Source of the DNA: Cellvibrionales bacterium UBA7375
GTDB lineage: Bacteria; Pseudomonadota; Gammaproteobacteria; Pseudomonadales; Porticoccaceae
Direction: 5' to 3'
Assembly: GCA_002469845.1 (NCBI GenBank)
Contig: DKNZ01000033.1
Coordinates: 1,696 to 7,898, forward strand
DNA: 6,203 nucleotides
Shown here piece by piece: positions 5,951-6,203 of this stretch (position 1 is the stretch's first letter; each line of letters opens with the position of its first letter). The position numbers were made by a program, and so were the translations under genes. Under the pieces are notes generated by a model. It made no database searches, had not been told where the DNA came from, and worked only from the letters and a program-made list of their open reading frames with translations.

Positions 5951-6203
5951 CTAGGTCCTTAGCAATTGATTAAGCGCATCGTACAAGTCGCTATAGTAAA
6001 ACTTAAAGCCCTGCTGTTGCAGTTTTTGCGGAACAACCGGTTGCCCTTGAACCATTAACTCATCTCCCATTTGGCCAAACAATAATTTAACTATGGTTGC
6101 TGGCATAGGTGCTATAGCAGGTCGCTTTAATACTTTACCCAATGTTTTGGCAAATTCTTTATTGGTAACTGGCTTTGGCGCTGTGCAGTTTATAGGGCCG
6201 CTA
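5951..6203 (-). CDS. TIGR01777/YfcH-type NAD(P)-binding epimerase, C-terminal 83 residues (5' end outside window)
   Basis: The frame is open from the right edge to a TAG at 5951-5953 and no start codon of the real gene lies inside the window. The visible 83 residues begin SGPINCTAPKPVTNKEFAK and continue through LKRPAIAPMPATIVKLLFG to MVQGQPVVPQKLQQQGFKF, ending YSDLYDALNQLLRT. This is the typical end of TIGR01777 short-chain dehydrogenase/epimerase proteins such as E. coli YfcH, including the C-terminal DUF1731 region with its GQ, VVPxKL and GFxF pattern. The Rossmann domain and active site lie outside the window, so catalytic competence cannot be judged, and the family's substrate is unknown. 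In the 58 bases between this stop and the dehydrogenase stop I see only a weak TTAAG/CTTAA repeat and no convincing terminator. Confidence 0.88.
   Translation of the reverse strand, partial: SGPINCTAPKPVTNKEFAKTLGKVLKRPAIAPMPATIVKLLFGQMGDELMVQGQPVVPQKLQQQGFKFYYSDLYDALNQLLRT

Noticed and set aside
1..6203. Defence island, mobile element, CRISPR or biosynthetic cluster
   Set aside because: All confident genes belong to conserved metabolic or housekeeping families. No transposase, integrase, direct-repeat array or target-site duplication was seen.

Overview
The window looks like an ordinary chromosomal housekeeping segment of a gammaproteobacterium with moderate GC content. The protein sequences resemble Pseudomonas, marine oligotrophic and Cellvibrio-like lineages. 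The evidence is the set of YeaC (DUF1315), DUF2797, a GlpG-type rhomboid core, a proteobacterial NAD kinase, an AspC/TyrB-type aminotransferase and a YbfF-type esterase. The genus cannot be fixed from sequence reading alone. I see no insertion sequence, phage gene, CRISPR array, tRNA or rRNA.

Layout. Positions 1 to 2271 hold a tight minus-strand cluster, in transcription order nadK, a rhomboid intramembrane protease, yeaC, and a DUF2797 protein that runs off the left edge. The gaps are 28 bp, 6 bp and a one-base TAATG overlap, so this is very probably one operon. Upstream of nadK (2272 to 2461) is an AT-rich control region with a perfect 24-bp palindrome at 2330-2353 and two candidate -10 elements. 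Next on the minus strand are an aminotransferase (2462-3658), with its own extended -10 element and strong Shine-Dalgarno, and a YbfF-type alpha/beta hydrolase (3721-4491). A divergent AT-rich intergenic region (4492-4677) separates these from a plus-strand iron-type alcohol dehydrogenase (4678-5892). That gene converges on the 3' end of a TIGR01777/YfcH-type epimerase (5951-6203, minus strand, cut by the right edge).

Functions. NadK makes NADP from NAD. The rhomboid is a membrane protease. YeaC and DUF2797 are conserved proteins of unknown function that travel with them. The aminotransferase exchanges amino groups between aspartate or aromatic amino acids and 2-oxoglutarate. The esterase, dehydrogenase and epimerase are ordinary metabolic enzymes without an evident shared pathway. 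I did not find a convincing new multi-gene system. The most notable non-coding signal is the palindrome in the nadK leader. The most notable coding observation is that DUF2797 combines a cysteine cluster with a stretch resembling a GIY-YIG core.
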